Positions 61,221 through 64,000 of a stretch of DNA of 64,000 bases are shown one piece after another. Numbering within the stretch: the first letter of the stretch is position 1; each line of letters opens with the position of its first letter. The position numbers were made by a program, and so were the translations under genes. The DNA is from Symbiodinium natans (lineage: Eukaryota; Sar; Dinophyceae; Suessiales; Symbiodiniaceae): the NCBI GenBank assembly GCA_905221605.1, contig CAJNDS010000058.1, positions 756,992 to 820,991 of the forward strand, read 5' to 3'. Below the pieces are notes generated by a model that was not told the DNA's origin, ran no database searches, and saw only the letters and a program-made list of their open reading frames with translations.

Positions 61221-61244
61221 GCCCACGCCGTAGGCCACGTAGAT
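61221..61244 (-). CDS. Probable rhodopsin exon, start of helix E
   Basis: IYVAYGVG, phase 0. Acceptor CTGTCGCGACAG|, donor GTGGGC|GTCTGC. The frame continues VCFASAPCL if the donor lies further on. Confidence 0.4.
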
Positions 61245-61299
61245 CTGTCGCGACAGGCTTAGGGTTTAGGGTTTAGGGTATAGGGTTTAGGGTTTAGGG

Positions 61300-64000
61300 T
61301 TTAGGGTTTAGGGTATAGGGCTCACAAGACCGTTGAACCCTAAGACCTGCACCGTGAGGAGGGCTTTAGGCCTCATGGGGTTCAGGGCTTGGGGCTTGAG
61401 GGGTTCATATTGGCGAATTTGGGGCGCTTGCCCAAAGAACACAGGCATGAGGCTTGGCAGGAGCCCTGTGCGGGGAAGAACTCCAACAGAACTTCAAAAA
61501 AAAGTCCCCCCAAACCCTAAACCCTAAACCCTAAACCCTAAACCCTCCTCAGGCATACACCATCCACACCGAGAACCCTCGATCATCCTCCACCCTGACT
61601 CGTGCTTCAAGACCTTGTGAGCTCTACCCCTTGAACCTATAAGCAGGAAACACCTAAACCCTAAACCCATGCTTCCGCCCCTTTCATGCAGTACATAGCT
61701 GCACAGATTCGCAACATGGGGTTTAGGGTTTGGGGTTTAGGGTTTAGGGTTTAGGGTTTAGGGTTTAGGGACCCAACCGCACCCCATCAGTCAGGGGACC
61801 CAGATATCCGACACCAGCATCGATGTGGTCCCGCAGCAAAGCACCGTTACCGACCTGGTGCTACGCTTCTCAACAGCATTTGGATTCAGGGTTTAGTGCC
61901 TTTAGGGCTTAGGGTTTAGGGTTAGGGGGTTAGGGTTTAGTGTTAGGGTCCCTTAAAGGGATGCCTATCTTAAATGGTTACCCTGAACTCGAAAACCCGA
62001 AACCATGCACGGCAGGCAGCTAGACGAGACGGCCCAGAATGCCCAGGGGTCTACCCACATCGAGAAGTGCGTGCGGCCTTCTTTGCTGTGCGTTGCGCGC
62101 GATTTGAACCTAAGCGCCTCGGTTGCCACGTTTGACCCGCGCGTCGTACGCGCGCCTCACTTCAAACACAAAATATTTGCAAAGCCGCGACGGCCGTGAC
62201 CCCAACAGGAACCACGCGAAGCACTGCGACTGCGATGTTTTGCGTTCTGCAGCCCAGAATAAACGCCCCTGAAACCCAAAGCCCCAAAACCACAAACCTA
62301 GCTTATAAACCCTAAACCAAAAAACCTAATTCCAAAATTTGACCAAAAAGAGCTCGAGACACTAGACTTCTCAGTCTCAAGCCACGGACCCAAGCTCCAG
62401 GATTAAACCCCAGCCCCGTATGACTCACGAGCCCTACCCCGAATATCAAGAATAAGCTTCAGGTGGAGGGTTGTGGGTTCCCTAAACCCTAAACCCTAAA
62501 CCCTAAACCCTAAACCCTAAACCCTAAACCCTAAACCCTAAACCCTAAACCCTAAACCCTTTAGGGTGGAGGCCTTGGGAGTTGAGGGTCGGGGTTCAGG
62601 GGTGATTGTATTATTTCCTTTGTAGTGTGAATCCTTGACCCGAGCCCTTGCCTAAACCCTAAACCCTAAACCCTAAACCCTAAACCCTAAATCCTAAACC
62701 CTAAACCCTAAACCCTAAACCCTAAACCCTAAATCCTAAACCCTAAATCCTAAACCCTAAACCCTAAACCCTATAACCCTACACCCTAAACCCTAAATCC
62801 CAAACCGTAAAGCCCTCAATGCTGAGGACTTGGAATTCAAGGACCTCAACAACTGCATATAGTCCTGGGCCCGAATCTCCAGGTGAACCAAGTCGGAGGT
62901 TTAGGGTTTAGGGTTTGGGGCTTGGGGCTTGGGGTTTGGGGCTTGGGGTTTAGGGTGACAGGGCTTCAGGTTTAACTTTACGGGTGCGAGCGCTGCTCCA
63001 GAATTCAGGCGATGGCGGCGCTTAAATAGGGTTGCAGTTTCCCTAAACCCCTAAACCCTAAACCCTTCACCCTAAACCCTAAACCCTACACCCTAAACCC
63101 TAAACCCTAAACCCTAAACCCTAAACCCTATACCCAAAACCCTAAACCCTAATCCTAAATCCTAAACCCGAAACCCTGCACCTAAACGATTTGGGAGCAG
63201 GTTTCGGGTGCCGCTAGGAAGCAGTCCGGGCATCAGCCAACGCCGGTACTCGGGAATTCGCGAGCCTCGGCTTGAAAGCAGCTCTAGGGTTTAGGGTTTA
63301 GGGTTTAGGGTTTGGGGTGTAGGGGTTGGGGTTTAGGGCTTCGGGTTTAGGATTTAGGGTTTAGCGTTTAGGATTTAGGGTTTAGGGTTTGGAGTTTGGG
63401 GCTTAGGGTTTAGCAGGCTTTTCGGGTGTGTCACGTGCTCCGTGCACATCACCACGCGGGACTTGTGTTGTGGTGTTGCGCCAAGGTTTACGCTCCCTCC
63501 CAACCCGCCCACGCAATCTATGCCCTTGGTCCCCTAAAGCCTATAAACCCTAAACCCTAAACCCCAAACCCTACACCCTACACTCAAAACCTAACGCCCT
63601 TCCAGGTGCAGCTATCGGAGCCCCTTGATATGGGCCCGCCCTTCAACAAAAACAAAAAGAGCTTAAATCAAAACCCGGGACCCAAAACCCGAAACCGCAA
63701 GTCCCAACCCCCAACCAGCAAAGCGTGAACCCCAGACTCCCCCCGGGCCTGCTTCGGCCGTACCCTTTTCCAAGGAACCCTAAACCCTAAACCCTAAACC
63801 CTAAACCCTAAACCCCAAACCCCAAACCCCAAACCCCGAACCCTAGGGTGCCTGGAACTACACCTGTCAGCCATTCACACCTCTTGCTTGGAAGTGCTGT
63901 GCCCCAAAGCGTGCCGGGTCTTGACACCATCTTGGGGTCCGCCTGTGGCCGACTAAGCCCCTGAGGCAGTTTTAAGGTTTAAGGTTTAGGGTTTAGGGTT
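61300..64000. other. Right flank: telomere arrays and unresolved islands
   Basis: Helices A-D of the rhodopsin should lie here or beyond the window. Minus-strand islands that read plausibly include 62040-62110 (THFSMWVDPWAFWAVSSSCL) and 62815-62885 (EIRAQDYMQLLRSLNSKSS). Plus-strand islands at 61790-61885, 63430-63535 and 63845-63955 are also open. I saw no retinal-protein motif for helices A-D. Arrays at 62480-62560 and 62650-62790 are C-rich. Confidence 0.4.

Larger units (their letters stand above)
4646..61244 (-). other. Candidate giant minus-strand transcription unit(s)
   Basis: All exon candidates listed between these points are on one strand, and many can be placed in phase 0. They run from rhodopsin helices through a cytosolic tail and SAM-like stretch into dozens of coiled-coil exons. 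Two ankyrin genes on the same strand lie inside. A possible terminal exon at 40647 argues for at least two transcripts, so I infer one to three genes. The eS21 gene starts 2.7 kb beyond the last coiled-coil exon. Confidence 0.4.
1..64000. repeat. Window-wide interstitial telomere-type repeats
   Basis: Arrays of TTTAGGG (or CCCTAAA on this strand) from 2 to over 20 units recur every few hundred bases from end to end, in both orientations, mixed with one-base variants (TTTGGGG, TTTCGGG, TTCAGGG, TTTAGGGG, GGCTTAG). Between them lie unique islands of about 40-150 bp and longer unique stretches. TTTAGGG is the telomere unit of plants and of dinoflagellates. The arrays occupy introns of identified genes (eS21, rhodopsin), so this is not simply a chromosome end. 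The pattern makes the region prone to assembly collapse. Confidence 0.97.

Noticed and set aside
62090-62160. tRNA-like sequence on the minus strand (GGTTCAAATC with a 7-bp GCGCGCG/CGCGCGC acceptor)
   Set aside because: The T-arm stem does not pair and no anticodon arm is formed.
1-64000. Repeat-spacer-repeat appearance reminiscent of a CRISPR array
   Set aside because: Repeat blocks vary from 2 to over 20 units, occur in both orientations, are separated by islands of very unequal length, and consist of telomere heptamers. There are no cas genes and the genes are eukaryotic.
1-64000. Spliced-leader RNA or 5S rRNA gene
   Set aside because: I looked for the conserved dinoflagellate spliced-leader core and for rRNA-like segments and found none, though a visual search is not exhaustive.

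Overview
The window is nuclear DNA from a dinoflagellate, most likely a relative of Symbiodinium. The evidence is (a) hundreds of interstitial Arabidopsis-type telomere repeats (TTTAGGG/CCCTAAA) in both orientations, (b) two genes with a ubiquitin-like N-terminus followed by ankyrin repeats, an architecture common in Symbiodiniaceae, (c) candidate splice donors that are often GC or GA instead of GT, and (d) every gene I can identify with confidence lying on the minus strand, as expected of co-oriented dinoflagellate gene clusters. There are no bacterial-type operons.

Layout, read 3' to 5' on the + strand because the genes run right to left. (1) 61.3-57.2 kb: exons of a microbial (type 1) rhodopsin: a probable helix E, a clear helix F (W-x-x-F-P-x-x-Y...TEG), the F-G loop, helix G with the retinal lysine, and the first cytosolic residues. 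(2) 56.7-49.4 kb: its apparent cytosolic continuation, including a SAM-like stretch split over three phase-compatible exons. (3) 48.5-4.6 kb: several dozen short candidate exons on the same strand, many 39-96 nt and readable in phase 0, rich in charged coiled-coil sequence. I infer one or more very long coiled-coil genes, possibly continuous with the rhodopsin. (4) Two ankyrin genes on the same strand sit inside this span: an almost intact one at 45.7-43.8 kb and a second at 38.9-37.1 kb whose ubiquitin-like domain is split by a transposon-like element. (5) 1.96-0.33 kb: the first three exons of ribosomal protein eS21. The remaining exons lie off the left edge.

The eS21 and rhodopsin genes show the organisation best: short exons sit as roughly 30-100 bp islands between arrays of telomere repeats, and introns are largely made of those arrays. 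Between the arrays there are also at least seven families of short palindromic MITE-like elements, tandem repeat blocks at 8.3-8.7, 19.3-21.7, 25.9-26.2, 29.7-29.9, 42.1-42.3 and 60.0-60.2 kb, and AT microsatellites. A head-to-head telomere junction lies at 49.68 kb. Three telomeric arrays are flanked by short direct repeats, which suggests how arrays are inserted.

Limits: many unique islands are open on both strands. The antisense of two true eS21 exons looks just as protein-like, so exon calls resting only on open frame and splice signals have modest confidence. I chose splice sites by eye, which biases exon lengths and phases. Transcript data or homology searches were not available.
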